This document shows positions 55,001 to 58,257 of a stretch of 64,000 nucleotides of DNA, one piece after another. The notes beneath the pieces are model-generated. The model searched no databases, was not told the DNA's origin, and worked only from the letters and a program-made list of their open reading frames with translations. The translations under genes were made by a program, and so were the position numbers. Every line of letters starts with the position of its first letter. The stretch's first letter is position 1. The DNA is from Glandiceps talaboti (Eukaryota; Hemichordata; Enteropneusta; Spengelidae), in assembly GCF_964340395.1 (NCBI RefSeq), contig NC_135554.1, forward strand, positions 8,887,975 through 8,951,974, written 5' to 3'.

Positions 55001-57851
55001 CGTGGACGTGTGTGTCGTGGCTGGTGTCGAAGTGTAAAACGGATGGAGTCCGACCTTCAACGTCCAACAACAGTAAGGAAAGAAGTAGGTTAATATCATG
55101 AATGTAGTTAGCCTGCCAACTGCAATGATCAAAATATCTCTAACTATAACAACACACTTATTTATCTCGAGAAGTTACTATTCTCCTTTCTTAATAATTT
55201 AATAGAAGATAAAGTTTAGAATCGGTTGAATAATGACATTAATTGATAGATTTGGCCACCGTTTGTCGTACATTTGCCAGAGTATTGATTAATTCGCTGT
55301 TAGAACTAATTAAAGCTACTGGTTACTATTGTTTGAGCCTATTTGCTGTATTACGCAAAGATCTAACCAGGACGATATTACAATGTGTACGTCACCTGTC
55401 ACCAATCTCGCATTCTGATTAGTCGAGAGCCCTGCAGATACACATGCGTATTTTTCACCAACAAACACCCGTATTTGTGCTTGTTGTATCACGTGATCAC
55501 TGGACGTCCCCTTGTCATCCAAATGCCAAATTTATTGTCAACCGTATGAAATATCATCGTTGTATACATTGCAACAAGTCTTTGAACTGTATGTTTTGTG
55601 TCAGAGGGAAACTGTCACAAATTCCATACAGAACGGCGATAGTCCAGATACGGCGAACGCACGGTCGTCACACCATTGTGAACATCAATTCCTAAATTAT
55701 GAAGGATATGAAAATTACCACTACAGAGGGTGCAATTTTTGCTTAACTAGAAGAACAAAGTATATCACGAACATTTCTGTACATTTTATGGCATACAGTA
55801 CGCAAACCAAAGACGCACTCATTTTTCTGCTGTAGGTTATTCCTAACATTTGTGTTTCGCCATCTTGAACGCCGCACGGGGTTGTGGGATTGCTCTCGCA
55901 ATGTGCACCGGGAAATTTGAAGACGACTGTTGGGGCAGAATCAATCGATAGCCATCTTTACTAAGGACAACACCATACGAATAGCGCACATTGATTACCG
56001 AATTGTTTTGAGTTTCCGTGAGAGTTTGAAGAAATACCCATTCCATAAGCTCTTTTTATCGTTTTTAATGTACCAGGATTTTTTTTTCACCAAACGTCGT
56101 CATTTCAAGACATTTTTTTACGATCGGCGATTTGGACGTGTTGTATGTTGTGATCGACTGTCAGCGGTATTTGAATGCTGTTTACATCATTTTATGACGC
56201 GTTTTTGACTTACAATTAGTATTCTGATGTCGTATTGCTCGCTATTTGTACCTGATTTTACAACATGAATGTGCAATGAACTATAGTGAGACAATATTTA
56301 TACATGTATATATTATATAAATTTATTTTTTTAGTATATTTGATAAGGAAGCCATGCAATGATTGAATTGAATCGGAATTTCTCTCCAGACACGCCAATC
56401 ATGTTTTCATGCATGATCGTTCGCTTCCGTATTTTTCGTCAAAATATAGCAGTAAAATGTTGAAATCATGACACGGACAAAGAAATATTACCGAAATTGT
56501 GCTTAATTTACCAGAAGTAATAACGGAACACATGATACGGTGATGCTACAAATAGCGTTTACAGCCATACTAGTGTTGATTAATTCCTTAGTTGTATGAC
56601 GACGTACAGTGAAAAAACACTTCTTAGTACATTGAAGACAATGAAATTGAGCTACTGGAGTGGCTGTCACTTCAAACTATTACTGAAATTCAAAATAATT
56701 CGGTAATCAATGTGCGGTATTCGTATGGTGCTGTCCATAGTAAAGATGGCTTTCGACTGATTCTACCTCCACAAATTTCCCGGTGCGCATTGCGAGAGCG
56801 ATCCCACAACCCCATGCGGCGTTCAAGATGGCAAAACACAAATGTTGGGAATAAGTTTGAACGAGTGTCTAGTACCACCCTGGTGTCAGTAGCCCGCCCT
56901 CACTGGAACGGCTAGTGCCACCACCCGAGATATTTCTCGTCCCTGGATATTTACCAACAAATAAATCACACGCAACTCCACAAATGCTTCCATTCTACCT
57001 TAAAACACCAAATAGCAAAGTATCATTTCATTTCTCGTACTGCGCACAAACCATCAAAAAAGCCTCCATAGCGCCAGCGGCAGCCATTTTGGGGACACCG
57101 TGTACGTACGTGCACAGCTTACGGGAAAACATGATGCTGTTGTAATATCGAGTAGCAAAGTAAACTTCATTCGAGATTACCAGGCCAAACTAAAAATATG
57201 ATTGCAAGTCCTCTATGCATAAGGTGCAGTAGCCGTTCCAGTGAGGGCGGGCTACTGACAGCGGGTGGCACTGGACTCGGTCAAGTTTGAATATATCTTT
57301 GAGTGACATGCAAATTATTATACAAATAGTAAACAATACGTCATACTACTGAGCAAACGCGCACTCTGATTGGATGATAAAGTTAAGGCTGAGATGTAAA
57401 CAACCGCACTGCAGTCATTAGAGAAGTACGTGATACTACGCTCAACATTATAACGCGGAAGTGATTTTGTTTTAAAATGAAACAGCATTTTTAGTCATTC
57501 AAAAATTGAATTTCGTAGTCGCAGGTGACGTATAAGTATGTTATTTGCCAAATACGGCTCCACTGACATCATGCTGCTCGAGGTTGCTATTCGTGTTTGT
57601 GAAAACATACTATGTTGATTTATTTATCAAGACAAAGTGTCATGTTCCAGTCTGAGACAAGTTGTACGCACTTTTTGTCTAAATTTACAGGATTCGAATT
57701 GCGGCGCTTTGAACACACGGCAGTAAGACGATATAGGGACAGAATGAAGACAAATCTTAACGCTATCGAAGGCGAGTACTGGAAAAAATGGGATCGACAG
57801 CTACAGGAGGAAAAGACGCAGGATAAGGATGTTCATGGGATACACCGTTGA
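8633..57851 (+). CDS. TRPM-family cation channel with inserted ZZ-like zinc fingers (whole gene, spliced)
   Basis: This is a spliced gene of 27 coding exons in my model: 8633-8662 (tentative), 18331-18598, 19541-19698, 20471-20654, 21975-22014, 22671-22763, 23646-23759, 28855-28898, 29566-29620, 32346-32462, 33478-33518, 34159-34324, 35209-35329, 36157-36349, 36815-36912, 41222-41356, 41912-42007, 42952-43083, 44138-44219, 45456-45563, 45989-46088, 47639-47873, 48780-48923, 49426-49674, 52464-52626, 54005-54107, 54900-55084, 57691-57851. The listed segments include both recent finger exons and leave out the doubtful one at 24175. They total 3615 nt, an exact multiple of three (1204 residues plus stop). 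Every intron has GT/AG ends and matching phase. Order: SLOG/LSDAT domain split by zinc fingers, MHR helices, S1-S6, TRP helix, short coiled tail. TRPM proteins form tetrameric plasma-membrane cation channels. There is no Nudix or alpha-kinase domain at the end. Family assignment is firm; subfamily and ligand are unknown. Confidence 0.9.
8764..9256 (+). repeat. BEL/Pao 5' LTR with internal 32-bp minisatellite
   Basis: Starts TGTTGGTGAAGTGAACAC and ends CCCCCACA. Between about 8785 and 8965, a unit of about 32 bases containing TTACTTTATGAGG is repeated five times; the 3' LTR has it once. Confidence 0.85.
9261..9278 (+). other. Retrotransposon primer-binding site
   Basis: TGGTGCCGAGACCAGGAT lies four bases after the 5' LTR. 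It begins with TGG, complementary to a tRNA 3' CCA end. Confidence 0.7.
9980..10139 (+). pseudogene. BEL/Pao pol fragment (RNase H C-terminal region)
   Basis: It reads [20 protein letters not shown], then DIWWNGPL. This is the 'W-x-x-x-P-x-x-x-N-P-A-D-x-x-T-R-G ... W-x-x-G-P' region typical of BEL/Pao elements. Confidence 0.75.
10257..10496 (+). pseudogene. THAP-type zinc-finger fragment
   Basis: It reads [35 protein letters not shown], then NTRIYSVHF. The C-x4-C start, P after the F-x-x-x-P segment, and the final C/S-x-x-H-F match the DNA-binding THAP fold, with the usual cysteine before x-x-H-F replaced by serine. The full domain is about 80-90 residues; no transposase follows in frame. 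It lies inside the BEL/Pao element, so it probably belongs to a separate insertion or captured exon. Confidence 0.65.
11960..13140 (+). pseudogene. BEL/Pao pol fragment (integrase region)
   Basis: Broken frames cover [60 protein letters not shown] (integrase H-H...C-C finger region), [12 protein letters not shown] (integrase core start) and [20 protein letters not shown] (late integrase). Several frameshifts and stops. Confidence 0.8.
13150..13440. repeat. Two direct repeats of about 127 bp
   Basis: A unit with GTCCAGCCAATGCAGAG and AAGGTTGGCATGGCAC occurs twice (about 13182 and 13316), nearly identical. It lies within the BEL/Pao interior, probably a local duplication. Confidence 0.8.
14202..14561 (+). 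repeat. BEL/Pao 3' LTR
   Basis: It matches the 5' LTR from GGAGAAGTGAACACTAT through GTCTAGCCTATCTTG and GTGTTCTCGAATCTAC to CCCCCACA. Shorter because it lacks the minisatellite expansion. Confidence 0.85.
14657..16287. mobile_element. TIR element of about 1.6 kb
   Basis: Perfect 21-base inverted termini: AGGGAGCCTTCAGTATTTAC plus A at 14657-14677 and its reverse complement at 16267-16287. G-rich segments inside each end repeat GGGTCACATTTTACAA-like motifs. The middle has an acidic broken frame (GATGAT run, 15752-15980) reminiscent of a degraded transposase N terminus. Related ends occur at 20730 and 45210. It also carries an insertion of the CTTCCGTAAGG repeat family (about 14937-15660). 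Confidence 0.75.
14937..15660. repeat. CTTCCGTAAGG-type dispersed repeat
   Basis: It starts ACCTTCCGTAAGG and ends CTCTTGTAAGAG near a CA-rich tract. It shares GTGATCTCCTACATACC with a second copy in reverse orientation at about 17210-17760. Other relatives end at 13660-13690, 49790-50890 and 52000-52310. Confidence 0.6.
17205..17760. repeat. CTTCCGTAAGG-type dispersed repeat, inverted copy
   Basis: It contains the reverse complement of parts of 14937-15230 (GGTATGTAGGGGATCACGAAG, AGAGCTAAATTTCTTGCAT) and has ACCTTCCGTAAGG at one end and CTAACGGAAGG at the other. Confidence 0.6.
18331..18598 (+). CDS. TRPM exon 2: start of SLOG/LSDAT domain
   Basis: The exon follows a pyrimidine-rich tract ending TATAG and ends at GTAAAT in phase 1. 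It encodes about 89 residues: a charged start ([16 protein letters not shown]), then [14 protein letters not shown] and a helix [18 protein letters not shown]. The pattern of a hydrophobic strand preceded by P-D and followed by a lysine-rich helix matches the first strand and helix of the nucleotide-binding-like SLOG domain found at the N terminus of TRPM channels. Confidence 0.85.
18599..19540. other. TRPM intron 2
   Basis: AT-rich intron without recognisable gene or element. Branch-point and pyrimidine tract before 19541 are unremarkable. Confidence 0.6.
19541..19698 (+). CDS. TRPM exon 3: SLOG/LSDAT domain core
   Basis: TTTATCACAG precedes the exon, and the donor GTAAAT follows ACACTG in phase 0. 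It continues the previous exon as [20 protein letters not shown], which fits the TRPM core 'a-W-I-I-T-x-G-x-x-x-G-V', then an EEEKKRQEQ helix and the strand [12 protein letters not shown] (family pattern: hydrophobic strand, then G-I-x-P). In TRPM2 and relatives this fold binds ADP-ribose-like ligands; whether this one does is unknown. The usual tryptophan after G-I-x-P is absent. Confidence 0.88.
19773..19836. repeat. (GT)n and (ACAT)n microsatellite
   Basis: About 18 GT units followed by five ACAT units in TRPM intron 3. Confidence 0.9.
20471..20654 (+). CDS. TRPM exon 4: SLOG domain strand and helix before the insertion
   Basis: The exon runs in phase 0 and out phase 1 (donor GTAGGC). An acidic linker [14 protein letters not shown] is followed by [20 protein letters not shown], which occupies the place of the TRPM motif 'N-H-x-H-F-x-L-V-D-D-G-x-x-G-x-F-G-x-E', then a helix [15 protein letters not shown]. 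The next TRPM strand should follow almost directly, but here it appears only at 34159, after the zinc-finger cassette. The acceptor AAAAAAG is weak in pyrimidines, so the exact 5' edge is less certain than the reading frame. Confidence 0.82.
20730..21540. repeat. Intronic repeat remnants with TTAGGG-like tract
   Basis: It begins AAGGGAACCTTCAGTAATCAC, similar to the ends of the TIR element at 14657. A degenerate GGGTTAGGGTTA tract occurs at 20947-21000, and a G-rich run at about 21445. No gene. Confidence 0.5.
21713..21842. repeat. Compound (GT)n/(GC)n/(CTGT)n microsatellite
   Basis: GT, CG, TATA and CTGT/CTAT units in TRPM intron 4. Confidence 0.9.
21975..22014 (+). CDS. TRPM exon 5: lead-in to the zinc-finger cassette
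   Basis: This 40-base exon lies between TTATTTCAG and GTATGT. In phase 1 it reads [13 protein letters not shown] and ends in phase 2, so that the junction codon is TGG (Trp). The same Trp-(Lys/Arg)-Cys junction is formed where the exon at 29566 meets the finger exon at 32346, which supports the frame. It lies just outside the 980 bp duplication. Confidence 0.72.
22671..22763 (+). CDS. ZZ-like zinc-finger exon, copy a
   Basis: The exon follows TTTATAACAG and ends before GTAAGT. In the TRPM frame (one base, thirty codons, two bases) it reads [16 protein letters not shown], then [14 protein letters not shown]. Using the same numbering for all copies, cysteines fall at residues 2, 5, 16, 21, 27 and 30, i.e. 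C-x2-C-x10-C-x4-C-x5-C-x2-C, with two extra cysteines. This resembles the ZZ-type zinc finger (C-x2-C, C-x2-C pair, then D-x-C-x2-C), a protein-binding zinc module. The exon is symmetric (phase 2-2). It is 21 bases (seven codons) shorter at its 3' end than copy b. The finger call is by cysteine pattern only. Confidence 0.72.
23646..23759 (+). CDS. ZZ-like zinc-finger exon, copy b (recent duplicate)
   Basis: This exon is nearly identical to the exon at 22671 and sits in the second unit of a tandem duplication. It encodes the same six-cysteine pattern with two amino-acid changes (E to K after GCD, and NYY to NHY), both from single base changes, plus seven extra codons at the 3' end (KERNQCS region). 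Acceptor TTATAACAG and donor GTAAGT are intact, and the phases are 2-2, so it can be spliced after copy a or replace it. Inclusion of both, either or neither keeps the frame. Confidence 0.7.
24175..24247 (+). pseudogene. Third, probably decayed zinc-finger exon
   Basis: CTTGTTACAG precedes GAAGTGTGGAGAATGTGACG, closely matching the start of the two finger exons upstream. In the same phase it reads [17 protein letters not shown], then FLCEKE and a TAA stop at 24245. About eight residues between the second and third cysteine pairs are missing relative to the other copies. No clear donor precedes the stop (GTGCTT at 24222 would be in phase 2 but is weak). It may be a dead duplicate, or an exon whose inclusion truncates the protein inside the SLOG domain. 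Confidence 0.5.
24655..25475 (+). mobile_element. Non-LTR retrotransposon 3' fragment
   Basis: Frames read [20 protein letters not shown], then [20 protein letters not shown] and [21 protein letters not shown]-x2-C-x7-H-x4-C at the end of a LINE reverse-transcriptase protein is a common zinc knuckle. A tail of AATA units ends at about 25475. The 5' end is missing. Confidence 0.7.
25800..27590 (-). mobile_element. Non-LTR retrotransposon (CR1/L2-like), 5'-truncated
   Basis: On the minus strand, pieces of reverse transcriptase follow in order: [71 protein letters not shown] with [13 protein letters not shown] and MYTNDC (instead of Y-A-D-D), then [18 protein letters not shown] and the C-terminal domain. 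Frameshifts separate them. It ends in an ATTTGT-type simple tail (25863-25925). The element is in TRPM intron sequence, antisense. Confidence 0.85.
28301..28792. mobile_element. MITE with inverted termini (492 bp)
   Basis: AGCGGGTAGCACACT at 28301-28315 and its exact reverse complement AGTGTGCTACCCGCT at 28778-28792. Farther in, CTTGCGATAGCTAC (28330) pairs with GTAGCTATCGCAAG (28757). No coding capacity. It lies 62 bp upstream of the exon at 28855. Confidence 0.8.
28855..28898 (+). CDS. TRPM exon 7: linker between finger exons
   Basis: A 44-base exon between TTTGCAG and GTAAGT, phase 2 in and phase 1 out, reads [14 protein letters not shown]. The phase matches the finger exons upstream (2) and the exon at 29566 downstream (1). 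No homology is recognised. The support is splice signals plus an open frame, so it could be a cassette exon. Confidence 0.6.
28905..29290. repeat. TTCGTTCAGC-type repeat pair
   Basis: Two copies of a motif with CTTCGTTCAGC, CTTGTCAC and AGACGAGTAG/AGATGGGTAG (28913 and 29218). They relate to the foldback repeat at 46370. Confidence 0.5.
29566..29620 (+). CDS. TRPM exon 8: acidic linker before the last finger
   Basis: A 55-base exon after TTTTTGTAG and before GTAAGT, phase 1 in and phase 2 out, reads [17 protein letters not shown] and ends in the split Trp codon TG|G that begins the next finger. It pairs with the exon at 28855 to form a phase 2-2 unit. It lies just upstream of a LINE fragment. 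Confidence 0.66.
29700..31440 (+). mobile_element. Non-LTR retrotransposon reverse-transcriptase fragment
   Basis: It reads [102 protein letters not shown] and LFADDSN (F-A-D-D catalytic motif), then the thumb and C-terminal part to about 31434. Frameshifts and stops break it. It lies in TRPM sense orientation between the exon at 29566 and the finger exon at 32346. Confidence 0.88.
31585..31647. repeat. (CAA)n microsatellite
   Basis: About 21 CAA units just after the LINE fragment. Confidence 0.95.
32346..32462 (+). CDS. ZZ-like zinc-finger exon, diverged copy
   Basis: The exon lies between TTTTTTGTAG and GTGAGC, phase 2-2. It reads [16 protein letters not shown], then [14 protein letters not shown] and RAWQKYSA. 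Cysteine spacing C-x2-C-x10-C-x4-C-x5-C-x2-C is exactly that of the exon at 22671, although the other residues differ, so these are paralogous fingers and the spacing has been kept. Retained spacing in a diverged copy argues for a functional zinc site. Confidence 0.78.
33478..33518 (+). CDS. TRPM exon 10: end of the inserted cassette
   Basis: A 41-base exon follows TTCCTTTTCAG and precedes GTGAGA. It is phase 2 in, phase 1 out and reads [13 protein letters not shown], a charged linker. It connects the last finger to the resumption of the SLOG domain at 34159. Confidence 0.68.
34159..34324 (+). CDS. TRPM exon 11: SLOG domain resumes
   Basis: The acceptor is GTCTTAG (an upstream AG at 34120 would put a stop in frame) and the donor is GTATGT. 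It reads [15 protein letters not shown], then a helix [14 protein letters not shown], then [20 protein letters not shown]. These fit the TRPM pattern 'x-P-x-V-x-L-V-x-x-G-G-x-N' and 'x-P-V-V-V-x-D-G-S-G-R-A-A-D-x-L-A', the last two strands of the SLOG fold. Notably, tyrosine-glycine stands before D-G-G. Confidence 0.87.
35209..35329 (+). CDS. TRPM exon 12: end of SLOG region / MHR linker
   Basis: Phase 2 in, phase 0 out (donor GTGAGA). It reads [20 protein letters not shown], then [20 protein letters not shown]. This amphipathic helical stretch corresponds to the variable linker between the nucleotide-binding-like domain and the first helical repeats in TRPM proteins. The alternative phase gives an unnatural composition. 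Confidence 0.8.
35495..35570. repeat. (AC)n/(ACAG)n microsatellite
   Basis: CA units followed by about 16 CAGA units, at the end of a dispersed repeat with TAAATTTCATTTTAATTGATG-like sequence. Confidence 0.9.
36157..36349 (+). CDS. TRPM exon 13: MHR helical region
   Basis: Phase 0 in, phase 1 out, between CGCCACAG and GTAATG. The 64 residues include [20 protein letters not shown] and [14 protein letters not shown]. The latter fits the TRPM repeat 'D-L-D-x-A-I-L-x-A-L-L-K'. Confidence 0.84.
36815..36912 (+). CDS. TRPM exon 14: MHR ankyrin-like helices
   Basis: Phase 1 in, phase 0 out. It reads [20 protein letters not shown] and [11 protein letters not shown], matching the TRPM motif 'Q-L-x-L-A-x-x-W-N-R-x-D-I-A-R-x-x-I-F', with the tryptophan replaced by glutamate. 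Donor GTAGGA. Confidence 0.86.
37370..38600. repeat. Tandem array of about 190 bp units ('GGCCATTTTGT' family)
   Basis: Six or so diverged units each contain a 'TGACCGATTTCATCAAACTTGGTAC'-like core, CATACATATGCATGTCAATTT and AATATGGCCGCC(A/G)GGCGGCCATTTTGT-like sequence (motifs quoted loosely). A short relative lies at 9700-9960 within the BEL/Pao element. Many invertebrate genomes hold such repeats. Includes a TATG microsatellite at 38370-38428. Confidence 0.75.
39144..41111. mobile_element. TIR DNA transposon, about 1.97 kb, 5-bp target duplication
   Basis: It begins CAGTACCGTAGCCTG and ends CAGGCTACGGCCCTG (imperfect inverted termini). GTCTC flanks both sides (39139-39143 and 41112-41116). 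Sub-terminal C/G-rich runs (GGGGGGCAGCTGCCCCCC near 39170; CTGCCCCCCTTGG near 41077) are also inverted. CAG..CTG ends resemble hAT-type elements. No transposase frame is seen, so probably non-autonomous. Confidence 0.75.
41222..41356 (+). CDS. TRPM exon 15: conserved MHR helix (LLLENG motif)
   Basis: Phase 0-0 between CATCTTTCAG and GTAAGT. It reads [20 protein letters not shown], then [20 protein letters not shown]. This is the highly conserved TRPM segment 'A-L-x-x-D-R-x-x-F-V-x-L-L-L-E-N-G-x-x-x-x-x-F-L-T-x-x-x-L-x-x-L-Y', and it anchors the family assignment. Confidence 0.92.
41690..41842. repeat. (AAC)n/(ATC)n microsatellite
   Basis: Long AAC trinucleotide run with an internal CATCAT block in TRPM intron 15. 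Confidence 0.95.
41912..42007 (+). CDS. TRPM exon 16: post-MHR linker
   Basis: Phase 0-0 between CTTTAAAAG and GTGAGT. It reads [20 protein letters not shown] and [12 protein letters not shown]. The position in TRPM is the low-conservation linker after the LLLENG helix. Confidence 0.78.
42257..42290. repeat. (TTTTA)n microsatellite
   Basis: Seven TTTTA units in the TRPM intron. Confidence 0.9.
42590..42850. repeat. Possible SINE-like repeat
   Basis: It shares the order CTCCACTGATAAGATAACACT ... GGGATTGAAGCCC ... GCCTTTAAG loosely with 45660-45895 (CTCCATTGATAACATACTACT ... GGGATTAAATTCC ... GCCTTAAAG). No clear pol III boxes. Confidence 0.4.
42952..43083 (+). CDS. TRPM exon 17: linker with a Cys cluster
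   Basis: Phase 0-0 between TCTTTAAAG and GTATGC. It reads [20 protein letters not shown], then [20 protein letters not shown] and HPYM. The C-x2-C-x4-C-x3-H run is unusual for this TRPM linker and could bind a metal, but this is a guess from spacing only. Confidence 0.76.
44138..44219 (+). CDS. TRPM exon 18: linker before MHR4
   Basis: Phase 0 in, phase 1 out, between GCCTAATAG and GTAAGT. It reads [20 protein letters not shown] and QPNYSAI. No separate domain is recognised; frame and phase fit both neighbours. Confidence 0.75.
44739..44774. repeat. Poly(T) tract
   Basis: 36 consecutive T. Confidence 0.95.
45456..45563 (+). CDS. TRPM exon 19: conserved helix ([14 protein letters not shown])
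   Basis: Phase 1-1 between CTTTATACAG and GTAAGT. It reads [20 protein letters not shown] and IWSVASDHV. It matches the TRPM pattern 'E-L-x-x-W-A-V-L-x-x-R-x-E-L-A-x-x-x-W', a cytoplasmic helix pair before the membrane region. Confidence 0.92.
45989..46088 (+). CDS. TRPM exon 20: helical region before S1
   Basis: Phase 1 in, phase 2 out, between TTTGTTCAG and GTATGG. It reads [20 protein letters not shown] and [12 protein letters not shown]. It fits the TRPM 'A-L-x-A-S-K-x-L-K-x-L-A-K' helix. Confidence 0.86.
46370..46537. repeat. Foldback repeat with arms of about 75 bp
   Basis: TATAATTATGTTATTCTCCAA... on the left pairs imperfectly with TTAGGGAATAACGTCTAATTATA on the right. The centre contains CACTACGAGTCGCTCGACAAG. 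It is noncoding and lies in the intron before the exon at 47639. Confidence 0.65.
47639..47873 (+). CDS. TRPM exon 21: pre-S1 helices (CYEDDP motif)
   Basis: Phase 2 in, phase 0 out, between TTATTTCTCAG and GTAAGT. It reads [40 protein letters not shown], and ends [12 protein letters not shown]. It matches the TRPM run 'A-x-x-L-L-x-x-C-Y-x-x-D', 'C-L-x-L-A-x-x-x-x-x-x-x-F-x-x-H-x-C-x-Q' and the P-x-x-K-F motif that enters S1. It acts in the cytosol. Confidence 0.93.
47925..48015. repeat. (AAC)n/(ACG)n microsatellite
   Basis: AAC, ACG and AAAAC units downstream of the exon ending 47873. Confidence 0.9.
48355..48441. repeat. (AT)n microsatellite
   Basis: About 43 AT units in the intron before S1. 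Confidence 0.97.
48780..48923 (+). CDS. TRPM exon 22: S1 and S2 segments
   Basis: Phase 0-0 between TTTCTTTCAG and GTAAGT. A hydrophobic S1 ([14 protein letters not shown]) is followed by a short loop with PSVLEL and the start of S2 ([14 protein letters not shown]). The order P-S-x-x-E-x-x-x-x-x-W matches TRPM S1-S2. The exon opens with an ATG, but this is an internal codon because the frame continues from upstream. Confidence 0.9.
49008..49134. repeat. (CTGT)n then (ATGT)n microsatellite
   Basis: About 15 CTGT units change to about 16 ATGT units between the S1-S2 and S3-S4 exons. Confidence 0.95.
49426..49674 (+). CDS. TRPM exon 23: S3, S4 and S4-S5 linker
   Basis: Phase 0-0 between TTTTCCATACAG and GTAAGT. 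It contains two hydrophobic segments ([20 protein letters not shown] and [20 protein letters not shown]) and then the diagnostic TRPM S4-S5 signature L-G-P-K followed by LIMIVEM. S4 has few basic residues, as in other TRPM channels. Confidence 0.92.
49785..50890. repeat. Dispersed repeat with internal units of about 110 bp
   Basis: Bounded by AACTGAATGCCTCTCGTAAG and CCCCTTACAGGAGGTAA. Inside, about eight degenerate units carry ATTCTTAAGATA...CCGAAAATCATTAATTATGCAAAT-like sequence (quoted loosely), then a CACA/GACA tail. Relatives lie at 1-190, 52000-52310 and 59725-59930, i.e. at both duplication starts. Confidence 0.65.
50891..52000. other. TRPM intron before S5, no gene seen
   Basis: Unique-looking intronic sequence with short minus-strand open frames that have no family signature. 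Confidence 0.5.
52464..52626 (+). CDS. TRPM exon 24: S5 and pore loop
   Basis: Phase 0 in, phase 1 out, between ATTTCTAG and GTACTA. S5 ([20 protein letters not shown]) ends in the TRPM motif AILHPN, followed by [20 protein letters not shown]. The position of the usual TRPM filter F-G-x is taken by L-H-G-D-L. The linker to S6 has about ten residues only and lacks the usual cysteine pair. Confidence 0.9.
52627..54004. other. TRPM intron between pore and S6
   Basis: 1.4 kb between a phase-1 donor and phase-1 acceptor. I looked for an extra phase 1-1 exon that would lengthen the pore-S6 loop; the best acceptor (TTTTCTTCAG at 53039) leads straight to an in-frame stop. No exon supported. Confidence 0.5.
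54005..54107 (+). CDS. TRPM exon 25: S6
   Basis: Phase 1 in, phase 2 out, between TTAATTTTAG and GTATGT. It reads [20 protein letters not shown], then [15 protein letters not shown]-x-L-L-x-N-L-L-I-A-x-F is the hallmark TRP-family S6 sequence that lines the pore and forms the lower gate. Confidence 0.95.
54900..55084 (+). CDS. TRPM exon 26: TRP helix and proximal C terminus
   Basis: Phase 2 in, phase 1 out, between TCTCTTTCAG and GTAGGT. It reads [20 protein letters not shown], then [20 protein letters not shown]. It matches the TRPM TRP helix pattern 'W-K-x-Q-R-Y-x-L-I-x-E-Y' that packs under the S4-S5 linker, followed by the reentrant hydrophobic segment. Confidence 0.93.
55850..56853. repeat. 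Long inverted repeat, arms of about 160 bp
   Basis: The left arm (about 55850-56010) with TTGTGTTTCGCCATCTTGAAC and ATTGATTACCGAATT is the reverse complement of the right arm (about 56697-56853). Arms are about 90% alike by eye. The 690 bp between them is AT-rich without a gene. It is an intronic foldback or a degraded transposon. Confidence 0.75.
56871..57272. mobile_element. MITE with 43-bp inverted termini (402 bp)
   Basis: GTCAGTAGCCCGCCCTCACT at about 56884 pairs with AGTGAGGGCGGGCTACTGAC at about 57239. The termini extend outward to AGTACCACC / GGTGGCACT. It abuts the long inverted repeat ending at 56853. No open frame. Confidence 0.75.
57691..57851 (+). CDS. TRPM last exon: short C-terminal coiled tail and stop
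   Basis: It opens in phase 1 after AATTTACAG and reads [20 protein letters not shown], then [20 protein letters not shown], and ends HGIHR with TGA at 57849. It corresponds to the conserved TRPM C-terminal helix 'F-E-x-x-x-V-x-x-Y'. No Nudix-like or alpha-kinase domain follows, so this is a channel-only TRPM. Confidence 0.88.
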
Positions 57852-57991
57852 AATAGTCCAATGGATGTAATTTGGGGTCAAGTCACGTGATAGATACGTT
57901 TATGGTACATAGAAGACATATGTCTATTTCCCAGTCTACATTATTATGTAATTATTCAAATCAAAAGCACAGAGTGGATGTGTAGTTCAAC

Positions 57992-57997
57992 AATAAA
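57992..57997 (+). terminator. Polyadenylation signal AATAAA
   Basis: A canonical AATAAA lies 141 bases after the TRPM stop codon. A second lies at about 58026. Either could end the transcript. Confidence 0.5.
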
Positions 57998-58207
57998 ATA
58001 TGAACTACCCATGTGTGACATTGGGAATAAAACGTTCATGGTGGAACTGTTTGATATGACAGAACACATCTATACAAATTAGAGGTTAAAGAACATAATA
58101 TTTTATAACTTTTTAGTCCTTCCTTTTTTAAATTGTGGGTGTAGTCTGTGTATTTTATAATTTTTTTGTGTGTGTTCTGTCATCTGTATTACATTTAAAA
58201 TTATATT

Positions 58208-58257
58208 ATTTTTGTTTGTTTGTTTGTTTGTTTGTTTGTTTGTTTGTTTGTTTGTTG
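58208..58257. repeat. (TTTG)n microsatellite
   Basis: About 12 TTTG units downstream of the TRPM gene. Confidence 0.9.
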
